From Nordella sp. HKS 07 (GTDB lineage Bacteria; Pseudomonadota; Alphaproteobacteria; Rhizobiales; Aestuariivirgaceae): DNA of 64,000 bases. The notes under the pieces are model-generated. The model worked only from the letters and a program-made list of their open reading frames with translations. It did not search any database and was not told the DNA's origin. The stretch is from NCBI RefSeq assembly GCF_011046735.1, contig NZ_CP049258.1:4110001-4174000 (forward strand), in the 5' to 3' direction. Position numbers and translations under genes: made by a program. Shown here one piece after another: positions 50,722 through 59,669 of the stretch (position 1 is the first letter of the stretch; every line of letters begins with the position of its first letter).

Positions 50722-51534
50722 ATGAAGAGGGTCGTCGCGAGGGTTCTGCCGCACATTATTCTATGTGCCTTCTCCCTCATGATCCTGATGCCGTTGCTGT
50801 GGATCCTGCGGGTGAGCTTCACCGACCGGCTCACCGCCTACAAGATTCCGCCCGAGATCGGCACCGTCGGTCTCATGAACTATGTCGAAATCTTCGCGCG
50901 CTATCCCTTTGCCGGCTGGTTCCTCAACAGCCTGCTCATCGCGCTGGGCGCTACCGCCGTTGCCCTGCCGCTCGCCACGGCGCTCGCTTATGCCTTCGCG
51001 CGCTTCAATACCGGCGGCACCTTCCTGCGCCTGGGCGTGCTCGCCAGCCAGATGCTGCCGCCGATCATCCTGGTCCTGCCGCTCTTCGGCATGTTCCTAC
51101 TGGCCGGTCTCATGCAGAGCCGCACCGGCCTCGTCATCGCCCATCTCACCATTTCACTGCCCTTCCTGTCCTGGATGCTGGTCTCCTTCTTCGAAGGCGA
51201 CGTCGCGAGGCTCGAAGAGGCAGCGCGTGTCGATGGCGCCACACGCTGGCAGGCATTCCGCTATATAGCCGTGCCTGTCGCCGCCCCCGGCATATTGGCG
51301 GCCGGCCTTCTGGGATTCATTCTGAGCTGGAACGAGTTCCTCTTCGCGCTTGTGCTTTCCGGGCCCAACAGCCAGACGCTGCCGGTCGGGCTCGCAGCAC
51401 TCGAGACCCATGCCGGTGTCGAGATAGCACCTCTCGCAGCCGCCACCGTCGTGTCGCTGATGCCGGTCTTCGCGCTCCTGCCGTTCCTGCGCAAGCATCT
51501 CATCAAAGGTCTTTCACTTGGAGCCCTCAAGTGA
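50722..51534 (+). CDS. Carbohydrate ABC transporter permease (MalG-like)
   Basis: 270 residues with six membrane segments. MalG-type features: FTDRLTAYKIPP near the start, FAGWFLNSLLIALGATAVALPLATALAYAFARF (core ATALAYAFARF) and the ATPase-coupling EEAARVDGATRWQAFRYIAVPVAAPGILAAG (core EAARVDGATRWQAF). It is the first gene after the operator; the binding protein, second permease and ATPase follow. This order, MalG-type first, is unusual but complete. Confidence 0.93.
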   Translation: MKRVVARVLPHIILCAFSLMILMPLLWILRVSFTDRLTAYKIPPEIGTVGLMNYVEIFARYPFAGWFLNSLLIALGATAVALPLATALAYAFARFNTGGTFLRLGVLASQMLPPIILVLPLFGMFLLAGLMQSRTGLVIAHLTISLPFLSWMLVSFFEGDVARLEEAARVDGATRWQAFRYIAVPVAAPGILAAGLLGFILSWNEFLFALVLSGPNSQTLPVGLAALETHAGVEIAPLAAATVVSLMPVFALLPFLRKHLIKGLSLGALK

Positions 51535-51574
51535 AACGAACACGACACAACGGGCTGACCAGGGAGGTTGCAAC

Positions 51575-52852
51575 ATGTTGAAGAATTGGCTCTTGGCCGC
51601 GGCACTGGCGACGGGACTTTCGGGTCCGGCTTTTGCCGAAACCGTGAACATCCTGATGGAGGGCGTCCCGGATACCGAATATGTGAAGACGCTCCTGCCC
51701 GAGTTCAAGAAGGAAACGGGCATCGACGTCAATCTGGAAGTCGTCAATTACGCCGAGATGCATACCAAGCTGGTTCCGCAGCTCGTCGCTCCCACCGGCA
51801 GCTATTCCGCCATCGTGGTCGATTTCTACTGGGTCGGCGAGTTCACCAAGGCCGGCTGGCTGCAGCCGCTCGATGAGCGCATCAAGGCCGATAAATTCGA
51901 CACCTCCGTCTATGTGCCGAAGCTCATGGATCTCGTAGGCCAAGTCGACGGCACGACCTACATGCTGCCTTTCTACAATTATGCGATGGGTCTTCTCTAT
52001 CGCAAGGATCTCCTGGCGGACGAGAAGAACAATACGGATTTCAAGGCGAAATACGGATTTGATCTCGACGTGCCGAAGACCTGGGACGAGTATCTCAAGC
52101 AGGTGGAGTTCTTCACCAAGGACGGTATCAACGGCGTGGTTAATCAGGGCCTCAGGCCTGATCCGATCGCCATGGAATGGTCGAATTATCTCTTCGCCAA
52201 TGGCGGCGAATATCACGATGCCAACTGGAAACCGACGCTCAAAACGGAAGCGGGCGTCAAGGCGGTCGAGCAATATGCGACCAATGTCAACAAATTCGGG
52301 CCTATAGGTTCGGCGAGCTTCTCCTTCGATGAAGCCTTCAACGTGATGGCGCAGGGCAAGGCCTATAGCTACATCACCTACAATTTCTTCCGCGCCGCGA
52401 CCGATGATCCGACGAAATCCGCTGTCGTGGGCAAGGTCGAGATCATGCCGGTGCCGGGGCCGGAGGCGGGCAAAGGCGGCAGCCTGAACGGCGCCTGGGG
52501 CTGGGCCATTCCGAAATCGAGTCCCAATGCGGACGCGGCCTGGAAGTTCCTCCAATGGGTAGAAAGCCCGGCGATCGCCAAGAAGCGCGCGCTGCAGGGC
52601 GGTTCGCCAACCCGCACCGACGTCTTCGACGATGCCGAGGTCAACGCCAAATATCCCTATGCCAAGGCCCTGAAGGAGATGCTGCTGACCAGCCACAATT
52701 TCCCCGTCTTCACCTACACGCCGCAGCTCGTCGAGGTGCTGGGCCGCGAGCTGAGCCTCGCGGTGGCGGGCGAGAAGAAGCCGGCCGACGCGCTCACCGC
52801 GATCGAGGCGGAAATGGCAGAGCTCGCCAAGAAGGACGGCAAGCTCAAGTAA
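51575..52852 (+). CDS. Carbohydrate ABC transporter substrate-binding protein
   Basis: 425-residue type 1 extracellular sugar-binding protein. Signal peptide MLKNWLLAAALATGLSGPAFA, then VNILMEGVPDTEYVKTLLPEFKKETGI (core LLPEFKKETGI) and GSYSAIVVDFYWVGEFTKAGWLQPL. Specificity cannot be read; sugars, polyols and glycerol-phosphate-type ligands are all seen in the family. The start ATG at 51575 follows AGGGAGG; a longer frame from 51518 overlaps the permease end. A stable hairpin follows the stop. Confidence 0.93.
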   Translation: MLKNWLLAAALATGLSGPAFAETVNILMEGVPDTEYVKTLLPEFKKETGIDVNLEVVNYAEMHTKLVPQLVAPTGSYSAIVVDFYWVGEFTKAGWLQPLDERIKADKFDTSVYVPKLMDLVGQVDGTTYMLPFYNYAMGLLYRKDLLADEKNNTDFKAKYGFDLDVPKTWDEYLKQVEFFTKDGINGVVNQGLRPDPIAMEWSNYLFANGGEYHDANWKPTLKTEAGVKAVEQYATNVNKFGPIGSASFSFDEAFNVMAQGKAYSYITYNFFRAATDDPTKSAVVGKVEIMPVPGPEAGKGGSLNGAWGWAIPKSSPNADAAWKFLQWVESPAIAKKRALQGGSPTRTDVFDDAEVNAKYPYAKALKEMLLTSHNFPVFTYTPQLVEVLGRELSLAVAGEKKPADALTAIEAEMAELAKKDGKLK

Positions 52853-52879
52853 TATAACTAGAAACTGGCCTAGTTGACT

Positions 52880-52915
52880 TCCCCTCCCTCGTGCTCACCG
52901 CGCGGGCGGAGGGGA
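52880..52915 (+). terminator. Hairpin between the binding-protein and second permease genes
   Basis: TCCCCTCC (52880-52887) pairs with GGAGGGGA (52908-52915) around a 20-base loop. There is no U tract, so partial termination or mRNA 3'-end protection is more likely than full stop. Such stems after binding-protein genes raise binding protein over permease in known importers (malE-malF); here that is inference. Confidence 0.45.
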
Positions 52916-52951
52916 GCCTTCCCCCGATCCTCGAGGACTTTCTTCATTTCC

Positions 52952-53875
52952 ATGACCCTGGCCGCGGACGACAGACGATTGAACGACATGCGCGCGGCAC
53001 AGACGGCGGTTGAGCGGCGCGACCGCATGTTCGGCTGGCTCATCGCGTCGCCGAGCCTCGGTCTGCTGCTCCTGGTCATACTCTTCCCGGTCTTATGGGC
53101 GCTATATACCAGCGTGCACGACTACACGCTGATCGCGCCAAATTTCGACACCTTCAACGGCCTGGACAACTATGTGAAGGCGCTTGGCGATCCCGAATTC
53201 CGCCATACGCTTTGGTTGACGGCTTTTTTCGTCGCCGCCGTCGTGCTGCTGGAATTCGCGCTCGGCTTCCTCATCGCCTTGATGCTGAACACGGTCGAGC
53301 GCTTTAAATCCGTCTATTACGCTATTCTCCTCTGTCCGCTCCTGATGAACCCGGTGATCGTCGGCCTCATCTGGCGCATGTTCCTGCATCCCACCTTGGG
53401 CATCGTGAACTATCTCTTGAGCCTCGTCGGCATTGATCCGGTGAACTGGCTCGGTAGCACCAAGGTCGCGCTGTGGACGATCATCATGGTGGACATCTGG
53501 CACCAGGTCTCCTTCATGATCGTGCTGCTGCTGGCCGGCCTGTCCGCCTTGCCGCGCGAGCCCTATGAGGCGGCGCGGGTCGATGGCGCCTCGGCGCTGC
53601 GCTCATTCTGGCACATCACCTTGCCGCTGATGCTGCCGGTCATCGCCGTGACCCTGCTGATCCGGCTCATCTTCGCGGTCAAGACCTATGACCTCGTCTA
53701 TATCATGACGCGCGGCGGTCCAGGTGTGGCGACCGATCTCGTCAGCTACTTCATCTATCGCACCGCTTTCGTCGGCCTCAATATCGGCGAGGCCTCGGCC
53801 ATGTCCGCGATACTGCTCGCCGTGATCCTGGCGCTGACTGCCTGGCTCCACCGCTATATGCGCTCCTTGACCTGA
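52952..53875 (+). CDS. Carbohydrate ABC transporter permease (MalF/UgpA-like)
   Basis: 307 residues with six membrane segments after a hydrophilic N-terminus: GWLIASPSLGLLLLVILFPVLWALYTS, LEFALGFLIALMLN, and the coupling loop EPYEAARVDGASALRSFWHITLPLM (core EAARVDGASALRSF). ATG at 52952 is taken as the start; ATG at 52988 is also possible and would remove twelve residues. It pairs with the MalG-like subunit upstream. Confidence 0.92.
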   Translation: MTLAADDRRLNDMRAAQTAVERRDRMFGWLIASPSLGLLLLVILFPVLWALYTSVHDYTLIAPNFDTFNGLDNYVKALGDPEFRHTLWLTAFFVAAVVLLEFALGFLIALMLNTVERFKSVYYAILLCPLLMNPVIVGLIWRMFLHPTLGIVNYLLSLVGIDPVNWLGSTKVALWTIIMVDIWHQVSFMIVLLLAGLSALPREPYEAARVDGASALRSFWHITLPLMLPVIAVTLLIRLIFAVKTYDLVYIMTRGGPGVATDLVSYFIYRTAFVGLNIGEASAMSAILLAVILALTAWLHRYMRSLT

Positions 53876-53887
53876 AGATAAAGATTT

Positions 53888-54997
53888 ATGGCATCGATTT
53901 CGCTCACAAACGTCCACAAGTTCTATCCCAACGGCTATGCCGCGGTCCGCGACGTCTCGCTCGACATCAGGGACGGCGAGTTCATGATCCTGCTCGGACC
54001 GTCGGGCTGCGGCAAGTCGACGACCCTGCGCATGATCGCGGGGCTCGAGACGATTTCGGCGGGTGATCTCCATATCGGCGGCGCGCGCATGAACGATATC
54101 GATCCGGCCGACCGCGACATTGCCATCGTCTTCCAGAACTATGCGCTCTATCCGCATATGACGGTGATCGACAATCTCTCCTTCGGCTTGCGGCTGCGCG
54201 GCGTCGAGCGCGCCGTCATCGACCGGCGCGTCGCCAATATCGCCGATATGCTGGGCATCGCCGAGCTCCTGGCGCGCAAGCCCGCGCAATTGTCGGGAGG
54301 CCAGCGCCAGCGTGTGGCGCTCGGCCGCGCTTTGGTGCGCGAGCCCAAGGCCTTCCTGCTCGACGAGCCGCTTTCCAACCTCGACGCCAAGCTGCGCAGC
54401 GCCATGCGCACGGAGCTCATCAAGCTGCACCGCGCGCTGGGCACAACGATCGTCCATGTGACTCATGACCAGGTCGAGGCCATGACCATGGGCGAGCGCA
54501 TCTGCATCATGAAGGACGGCGTCATCGTGCAGGTCGGCGCGCCCATGGAGGTCTATCGCAATCCGGTCAATACCTTCGTCGCCGGCTTCCTGGCGAGCCC
54601 GCCGATGAATCTCTTGCGCGGAAGGCTCGCATCGGCCGATCTGTCGCTTGGTAATGCTGTGCTAACTCTGCCGCCCCCGCTCGTCCAGGCCTTTGCCGGT
54701 CATTCGGGACGAGAGGTCATCGTCGGATTGCGGCCCGAGGATCTGCATCTGAAGGCCGATGCGGCGCCGCTGACGAGACCGATCGAGGTTAACGCCGTCG
54801 CAACGGAAGTGCTGGGCCCCGAGGTCATTCTCGTGGCCAGTGTCAGCGGAGCACCGGGGATAGAGATCCATATTCGCTGCCCGCGCGACTTCCGCGCCGC
54901 CCCGGGCGAAGCTGTGACCTTCCATTATGATGTGTCTCAGCTTCAGCTCTTTGACCCAGAGACAACATACGCGCTCAAGCGTCCCGTCCAGATTTGA
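53888..54997 (+). CDS. Carbohydrate ABC transporter ATP-binding protein (UgpC/MalK-like)
   Basis: 369 residues: Walker A GPSGCGKSTTLRMIAG, Q-loop VFQNYALYPHMTV, signature LSGGQRQRVALGRAL, Walker [18 protein letters not shown]-loop IVHVTHDQVEAMTM, then a C-terminal TOBE domain with VIVGLRPEDLHLKAD. It energises the preceding permeases. The last gene of the importer operon; no catabolic enzyme is attached, so the cargo remains unknown. Confidence 0.94.
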   Translation: MASISLTNVHKFYPNGYAAVRDVSLDIRDGEFMILLGPSGCGKSTTLRMIAGLETISAGDLHIGGARMNDIDPADRDIAIVFQNYALYPHMTVIDNLSFGLRLRGVERAVIDRRVANIADMLGIAELLARKPAQLSGGQRQRVALGRALVREPKAFLLDEPLSNLDAKLRSAMRTELIKLHRALGTTIVHVTHDQVEAMTMGERICIMKDGVIVQVGAPMEVYRNPVNTFVAGFLASPPMNLLRGRLASADLSLGNAVLTLPPPLVQAFAGHSGREVIVGLRPEDLHLKADAAPLTRPIEVNAVATEVLGPEVILVASVSGAPGIEIHIRCPRDFRAAPGEAVTFHYDVSQLQLFDPETTYALKRPVQI

Positions 54998-55022
54998 AAC
55001 GGATCTGTTGCAGGCTGGCTCC

Positions 55023-55250
55023 TCAGAACGCAAGCCACAGATAATAGAGCGCGGCCCAGATCGCGAGACCAACGATCACCGCGATCAGATAAGTCGTTAG
55101 CATCGAGCGCGGCTTGCCGCGGCTCTTCTCCTCGGAGATGAGCTGCTCTGCCATGCGCCGTGCTTTCTCGCGTTTATCCTTCATCGGTTTGTCATCGGTT
55201 GGTGATGCGCGCGTGGTCGCATCGTCTTTCTGTTCCGTATCCTGTCGCAT
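55023..55250 (-). CDS. Small single-span membrane protein, hypothetical
   Basis: 75 residues, not recognised. The first 45 are highly charged (KDKREKARRMAEQLISEEKSRGKP), probably helical; the C-terminal 25 form one membrane segment (MLTTYLIAVIVGLAIWAALYYLW). The layout suggests N-in orientation. An internal ATG (MKDKREK) at 55184 is an alternative start. It is convergent with the ATPase gene and divergent from the exopolysaccharide cluster. Confidence 0.6.
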   Translation of the reverse strand: MRQDTEQKDDATTRASPTDDKPMKDKREKARRMAEQLISEEKSRGKPRSMLTTYLIAVIVGLAIWAALYYLWLAF

Positions 55251-55518
55251 GTGATGTCGCCGTCGTTAAGTCGCCTAAAGATGAATCCGGTCTCGCAATG
55301 ATACAAAGAGTTTATAGTTACTCAGTGTTCGAACTGACACCCCGTCAACATTTTACGCCAAAAAAGCTCTACTGCGAGCTAATTGTTGCCACCTTCTTGA
55401 GCGACAAGTCCAACCCTTGGGCAGCGCTGAACTTTTTCTGCTGCTTATGTGTCTTCGCGCTTGCAAAATCAGTCAAGCTCGGCATTAATCCTCGTGGGCG
55501 GCAACCCAATGAAAGCGA
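55251..55518. other. AT-richer region upstream of the exopolysaccharide cluster
   Basis: About 270 bases without a credible gene and visibly lower in GC than the surroundings; the open frames across it encode no recognisable protein. It probably carries the promoter and regulatory sites of the ExoY-like gene. No clear -35/-10 pair or operator was identified. Confidence 0.35.
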
Positions 55519-56235
55519 ATGGAGGACTCCATGGACTTTCGTGTGAGGCCAAATTCAGCCGCTCGCGGCGGAATGTTTGTGAACGCCGAGTCGGCGTCCG
55601 CATCCTCAGGCTTCGACACTACACTGCTGAGCAAGTCGAATGTGATCAACGGATCTGTCGTCAAGCGATGGATCGATGTGCTGATCGCTTCGCTCGCGAT
55701 TATAGTTCTGCTGCCTGTCGGACTCCTCGTCGCGCTCGCGATCAAGATCGAGTCGCCGGGACCGATTCTCTTCTGGCAGCAGCGATACGGAAGGAATCGC
55801 TCTTCCTTCTATATCTGCAAGTTTCGCAGCATGACGGTCGCCGAATCGAAAGGCGACTTCACGCAGGCGAGCCGCAATGACACGCGCGTCACGCGCGTAG
55901 GAAAATTCCTGCGCAGCACCAGTCTCGACGAACTGCCGCAGCTCTACAATGTGCTGCGCGGCGAGATGTCCCTGGTGGGGCCGCGCCCGCATGCGATCGC
56001 GATGGACGACGCATTCGCCGAGGTGATCAGCAACTTCAACGATCGCCATCTGGTGCGCCCCGGTTTGACCGGCCTGGCGCAGGTATCAGGCTTTCGCGGG
56101 CCTACCGAGGCCCTGGAACACATCCAATATAGAGTGCATCACGACCGTCTCTACATCAGCAAGTGGTCGGTTCTTCTCGACATGAAGATCCTGGTCCGCA
56201 CCTTCTTTGCTCTGACCGGACCCAACGCCGTTTAG
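55519..56235 (+). CDS. ExoY-like undecaprenyl-phosphate sugar-1-phosphate transferase
   Basis: 238-residue polyisoprenyl-phosphate glycosyl-1-phosphate transferase, the first enzyme of exopolysaccharide repeat-unit assembly. One membrane helix (IDVLIASLAIIVLLPVGLLVALAIK) is preceded by VVKR; then SPGPILFWQQRYGRN, FYICKFRSM, STSLDELPQLYNVLRGEMSLVGPRP and HLVRPGLTGLAQVSGFRG, all family hallmarks. It has the short ExoY/PssA form without extra N-terminal helices. ATG at 55519 or 55531. It opens the cluster that runs to the window end. Confidence 0.93.
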   Translation: MEDSMDFRVRPNSAARGGMFVNAESASASSGFDTTLLSKSNVINGSVVKRWIDVLIASLAIIVLLPVGLLVALAIKIESPGPILFWQQRYGRNRSSFYICKFRSMTVAESKGDFTQASRNDTRVTRVGKFLRSTSLDELPQLYNVLRGEMSLVGPRPHAIAMDDAFAEVISNFNDRHLVRPGLTGLAQVSGFRGPTEALEHIQYRVHHDRLYISKWSVLLDMKILVRTFFALTGPNAV

Positions 56236-56324
56236 ACCCAAATCTCCCGTCACGGCGAGGCGGATAAATCGAAAACCGAAACTGAACTGTCGGTGAAAGT
56301 CGACAAGACGCGAAAGGATTCCGG

Positions 56325-57669
56325 ATGAATATCGCTATGATCGGATCGAGCTATGTTGGGCTCGTTTCCGGTGCCTGTCTTGCCGACTTCGGTCACAAGG
56401 TCGTCTGCGTCGATAAGGACGCGGCAAAGATCGACGCCCTGCGCCAGGGTCGCATACCGATCTACGAGCCGGGTCTCGATCAGGTCGTCGCCGACAATGT
56501 CAAAGCGGGGCGCTTGTCCTTCACGCGCGACCTGAAGGAAGGCGTTGCCGAAGCGGACGTCGTCTTCCTCGCCGTCGGCACACCGTCACGGCGCGGTGAC
56601 GGACACGCCGATCTGAGCTTCGTCGAGGCCGCGGCGCGCGAATTGGCGAGCACGATCCGGCCGGGATCGGTCATCGTCATCAAATCGACGGTGCCGGTCG
56701 GAACGTCGGACAAGGTCGAGCATATTCTGCGGAGCGTCAATCCGGGGCTCGATGTCTCCGTCGCCTCCAACCCTGAATTTCTGCGCGAGGGCTCGGCGAT
56801 TGCGGACTTCAAGCGTCCGGACCGCATCATCGTCGGCGTCAATGACGAACGTGGACGCATGGCACTCGACGAGGTCTATCGTCCGCTCTATCTCAACCGC
56901 TCACCCTTGTTGTTCACCTCGCGCCGGACCGCCGAGCTCACCAAGTATGCCGCCAATGCCTTCCTGGCGATGAAGGTGACTTTCATCAACGAGATCGCCG
57001 ATCTGTGCGAAAGGGCCGGCGCCGACGTGCAGGATGTGGCGCGCGGCATTGGACTCGATAACCGCATCGGGGCGAAATTCCTTCATGCCGGCCCAGGTTA
57101 CGGCGGTTCTTGCTTTCCCAAGGACACGTCCGCGCTCATCCGTATCGCCCAGGATTTCGAATCGCCCGTGCGCCTGATCGAAACCACGGTGGCGATCAAC
57201 GACACGCGCCGCCGCGCCATGGCCCGCAAGATCGCCTTCGCCGTGGGCGGCGATCTGAAAGGTAGGACTGTTGCGCTGCTCGGCGTCACCTTCAAGCCCA
57301 ATACCGACGACATCAGGGAAGCACCCTCTTTGGCGATCGTCCAGGCGCTGCAGGATGGGGGGGGCGGCGATACGTCTCTATGACCCCGTCGGCATGGAGG
57401 CGGCGCGCGGCGAGATCGACGGTGTCGAGTTTGGCGCGAGCCCCTACGAAATCGCCGAAGGCGCCGATGTGCTGGTGATCGTAACCGAATGGGAGGAATT
57501 CCGTGCCCTCGACTTCAAGAGGCTGAAGCAGGTCATGAAGTCGCCCTGCCTTGTCGATTTGCGCAATGTCTACCGCCGCGAGGACATGGCCCGTCACGGC
57601 TTCCGTTATTTCAGCGTTGGCCGACCCGATCACGACATCCCGCTGCACCTCGCAGAAGCGGCGGAATAG
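56325..57669 (+). pseudogene. UDP-glucose 6-dehydrogenase gene with a one-base frameshift
   Basis: UDP-glucose to UDP-glucuronate dehydrogenase supplying acidic sugar for the polysaccharide. Frame 1 (56325-57383, 352 residues): NAD site MIGSSYVGLVSGACLA, GTPSRRGDGHADLS, SNPEFLREGSAI, ELTKYAANAFLAMK, and catalytic C263 in GYGGSCFPKD. It stops soon after a run of eight G (57357-57364). The C-terminal UDP-binding domain (AIRLYDPVGMEAARGEI, ADVLVIVTEWEEFRALDF, RNVYRREDM) continues in the next frame to 57669. With seven G the gene encodes 447 residues, the normal length. As read, the product lacks the C-terminal domain and is probably inactive. Confidence 0.9.
57357..57364 (+). repeat. G8 homopolymer at the UDP-glucose dehydrogenase frame break
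   Basis: Eight G after CAGGAT. Dropping one G gives LQDGGAAIRLYDP, which joins both halves of the enzyme in frame. Confidence 0.85.
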
Positions 57670-57688
57670 GCCGGGGAGGAGAACGCAC

Positions 57689-58921
57689 ATGTCGCTCACA
57701 CTTCCGCTGCCGGCTCGCAAGGACAGGCCACCGCATTGCGTGATCATCGTGGAGAATCTGCCGGTGCCCTTCGACCGCCGCGTCTGGCAGGAAGCTAATG
57801 CGCTCAAAGAGGCGGGATGGGAGGTTTCCGTCATCTGCCCGAGGAACGCGCAGCACCCGCAAAGCTATGAGAAAATCGACGGCATCGCTATTCACCGGCA
57901 CAGCCTGCCGGTCGAAGCCCGCGGCAAGCTGGGCTTCCTGCTCGAATATGGCTGCGCCTTGTTCCACGAGACGCGACTTCTGCTCAAGATCGCGCTGACG
58001 CGCGGCTTCGACGTGGTGCAAGGGTGCAATCCGCCCGACCTCATTTTTCTCGTCGCCGCCCCTTACAAGCTATTCGGCAAGAAATATGTCTTCGATCATC
58101 ACGATCTCTGCCCCGAGCTTTATGCGGCGAAATACGGACGCCATGGCTTCTTTCATCGGCTGCTGCTCCTGGCGGAGAAATGCACCTTCAAATTCGCCGA
58201 CCGTGTGATCTCGGCCAACGAAACCTATCGCGACATCGCGATAGAGCGCGGAGGCAAGGCTCCTGAGCGCGTCACCACGGTCTACAGCGTTCCCGACCGC
58301 CAGAAACTGCGCCGTGTCGCGCCCGATGCGCAACTGCGCGCAGGCGCCGGGGTGATCCTCGGCTATGTCGGCATCATCGCCGATCAGGATGGCGTCGACC
58401 ATCTCGTCCGCATGATGCATCACATCGTTTGTGAAGGTGGCAGGCATGGCGTGCGGGCCGTCGTTGTTGGCGACGGTCCGGCGCTTGCATCGGTGAGGGA
58501 ACTCGCCACCTCGCTCGATGTGGCCGAACATGTGGTCTTCACCGGCTATCTGCGCGGCGAAGCGCTGCTCGCGGCGCTCAGCACCTTCGATATCGGCATC
58601 ATTCCCGACCCGGTGAACGAGTACAATGACAAGATCAGCATGAACAAGGTGTTCGAGTATTCCGCCCTCGGCATCCCGTCGGTTTCCTACGATCTGAGCG
58701 AGACGCGCCGGCTCCTGGGCGCGGCGGGGAGTTTCGCCAAGGACGCGACGCCGCGCGGCCTCGCCGAGGCGGCCTTGCCCTTGATCGACGACAAGGAGCG
58801 CCGCCGCCACCTTGGCAGCGAAGCCGGCAAGCTCGCGGAAGCGAAGTTCAACTGGACGAGTGAAGCGGAGAAATATGTCGCCGCCTACGCGGATCTGGTT
58901 CCAGAGAGGGCCTATGCATGA
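57689..58921 (+). CDS. Glycosyltransferase family 4 protein
   Basis: 410 residues, GT-B fold retaining transferase. N-terminal lobe: VIIVENLPVPFDRRVWQEANALKEAGWEV (core PFDRRVWQEA), typical of WcaI/PelF-like family 4 enzymes; C-terminal lobe: GYVGIIADQDGVDHLV, AVVVGDGPALASVREL, VVFTGYLRGEALLAAL and SMNKVFEYSALGIPSVSYDL (the donor-binding E-x7-E region). The start ATG is at 57689 behind GGGGAGGAGAA. It adds a sugar to the lipid-linked repeat unit; donor and acceptor unknown. Confidence 0.93.
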   Translation: MSLTLPLPARKDRPPHCVIIVENLPVPFDRRVWQEANALKEAGWEVSVICPRNAQHPQSYEKIDGIAIHRHSLPVEARGKLGFLLEYGCALFHETRLLLKIALTRGFDVVQGCNPPDLIFLVAAPYKLFGKKYVFDHHDLCPELYAAKYGRHGFFHRLLLLAEKCTFKFADRVISANETYRDIAIERGGKAPERVTTVYSVPDRQKLRRVAPDAQLRAGAGVILGYVGIIADQDGVDHLVRMMHHIVCEGGRHGVRAVVVGDGPALASVRELATSLDVAEHVVFTGYLRGEALLAALSTFDIGIIPDPVNEYNDKISMNKVFEYSALGIPSVSYDLSETRRLLGAAGSFAKDATPRGLAEAALPLIDDKERRRHLGSEAGKLAEAKFNWTSEAEKYVAAYADLVPERAYA

Positions 58922-59664
58922 GGCGGGTTAGTCTGATCGCCGTCTTGTCGGCCGTGTTTCTGGGCTCCTGGACCGCTTCGGGACAGGCCGCGCAGAACTG
59001 CCAGGGTGCCCTGCCTGAGCGCGTTCTCTCTCTGTCGGAGGCCAAGATCACCAGCTTCGGCACCTTGCAGAAGCTGCCGCCCTTGCCGCTCGAGGCCGGC
59101 GAATATGTGCTCACTTTCGATGATGGTCCGAGCTACAAGACAACGCCCAGAATCCTCGAGGAGCTCCGCGCCGCCTGCCTGCATGCAACCTTCTTCATGG
59201 TGGGCCAGCGGGCATTGCAGCAACCCTTCATAGCGCGCCTGGTCAAAGCCAGGGGCCACTCCATCGGCAATCATACCTATTCGCACCGCAAGTTGAATCA
59301 GCTGCCGCTCGCCGAGGCGACGGAAGAGATGAAGAGGGGAGCCAAAGCGATCGAATGGGCGGTCTACGGCAACCGCATGACACCCGTCCGGCTTTTCCGC
59401 TTCCCCGAGAATGCCGGAACGCCCGACCTGCTCGAAACGGCCGCCCGGCTCGACATGATCGTGGCGAGCTACGACATCAGCCCCGAGGATTGGCGCAATC
59501 ACCCGCCGGCAGAGACCATGCGACGGTTGCGTCAGCGGCTCAACGCCAATGATCGCGGCGTCATCGTCATGCATGACATCCAGACCAACACTGTGCCGCT
59601 GCTGCCCATGGTGATCGACGAGCTCAAGTCGCGCAATGCCAAGATCGTTCATTTGGTGGAGTAG
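58918..59664 (+). CDS. Polysaccharide deacetylase (NodB homology domain)
   Basis: 248 residues with signal peptide (VSLIAVLSAVFLGSWTASGQAA). NodB motifs: TFDDGP (66-71, catalytic and metal Asp), HSIGNHTYSH (metal His119 and His123), and RLFRFPENAG as motif 3, with Glu in place of the usual aromatic or Gly after the Pro. It would remove N- or O-acetyl groups from the polysaccharide in the periplasm. The ATG overlaps the previous stop by four bases (ATGA), so it belongs to the cluster. Confidence 0.92.
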   Translation: MRRVSLIAVLSAVFLGSWTASGQAAQNCQGALPERVLSLSEAKITSFGTLQKLPPLPLEAGEYVLTFDDGPSYKTTPRILEELRAACLHATFFMVGQRALQQPFIARLVKARGHSIGNHTYSHRKLNQLPLAEATEEMKRGAKAIEWAVYGNRMTPVRLFRFPENAGTPDLLETAARLDMIVASYDISPEDWRNHPPAETMRRLRQRLNANDRGVIVMHDIQTNTVPLLPMVIDELKSRNAKIVHLVE

Positions 59665-59669
59665 GCTGT

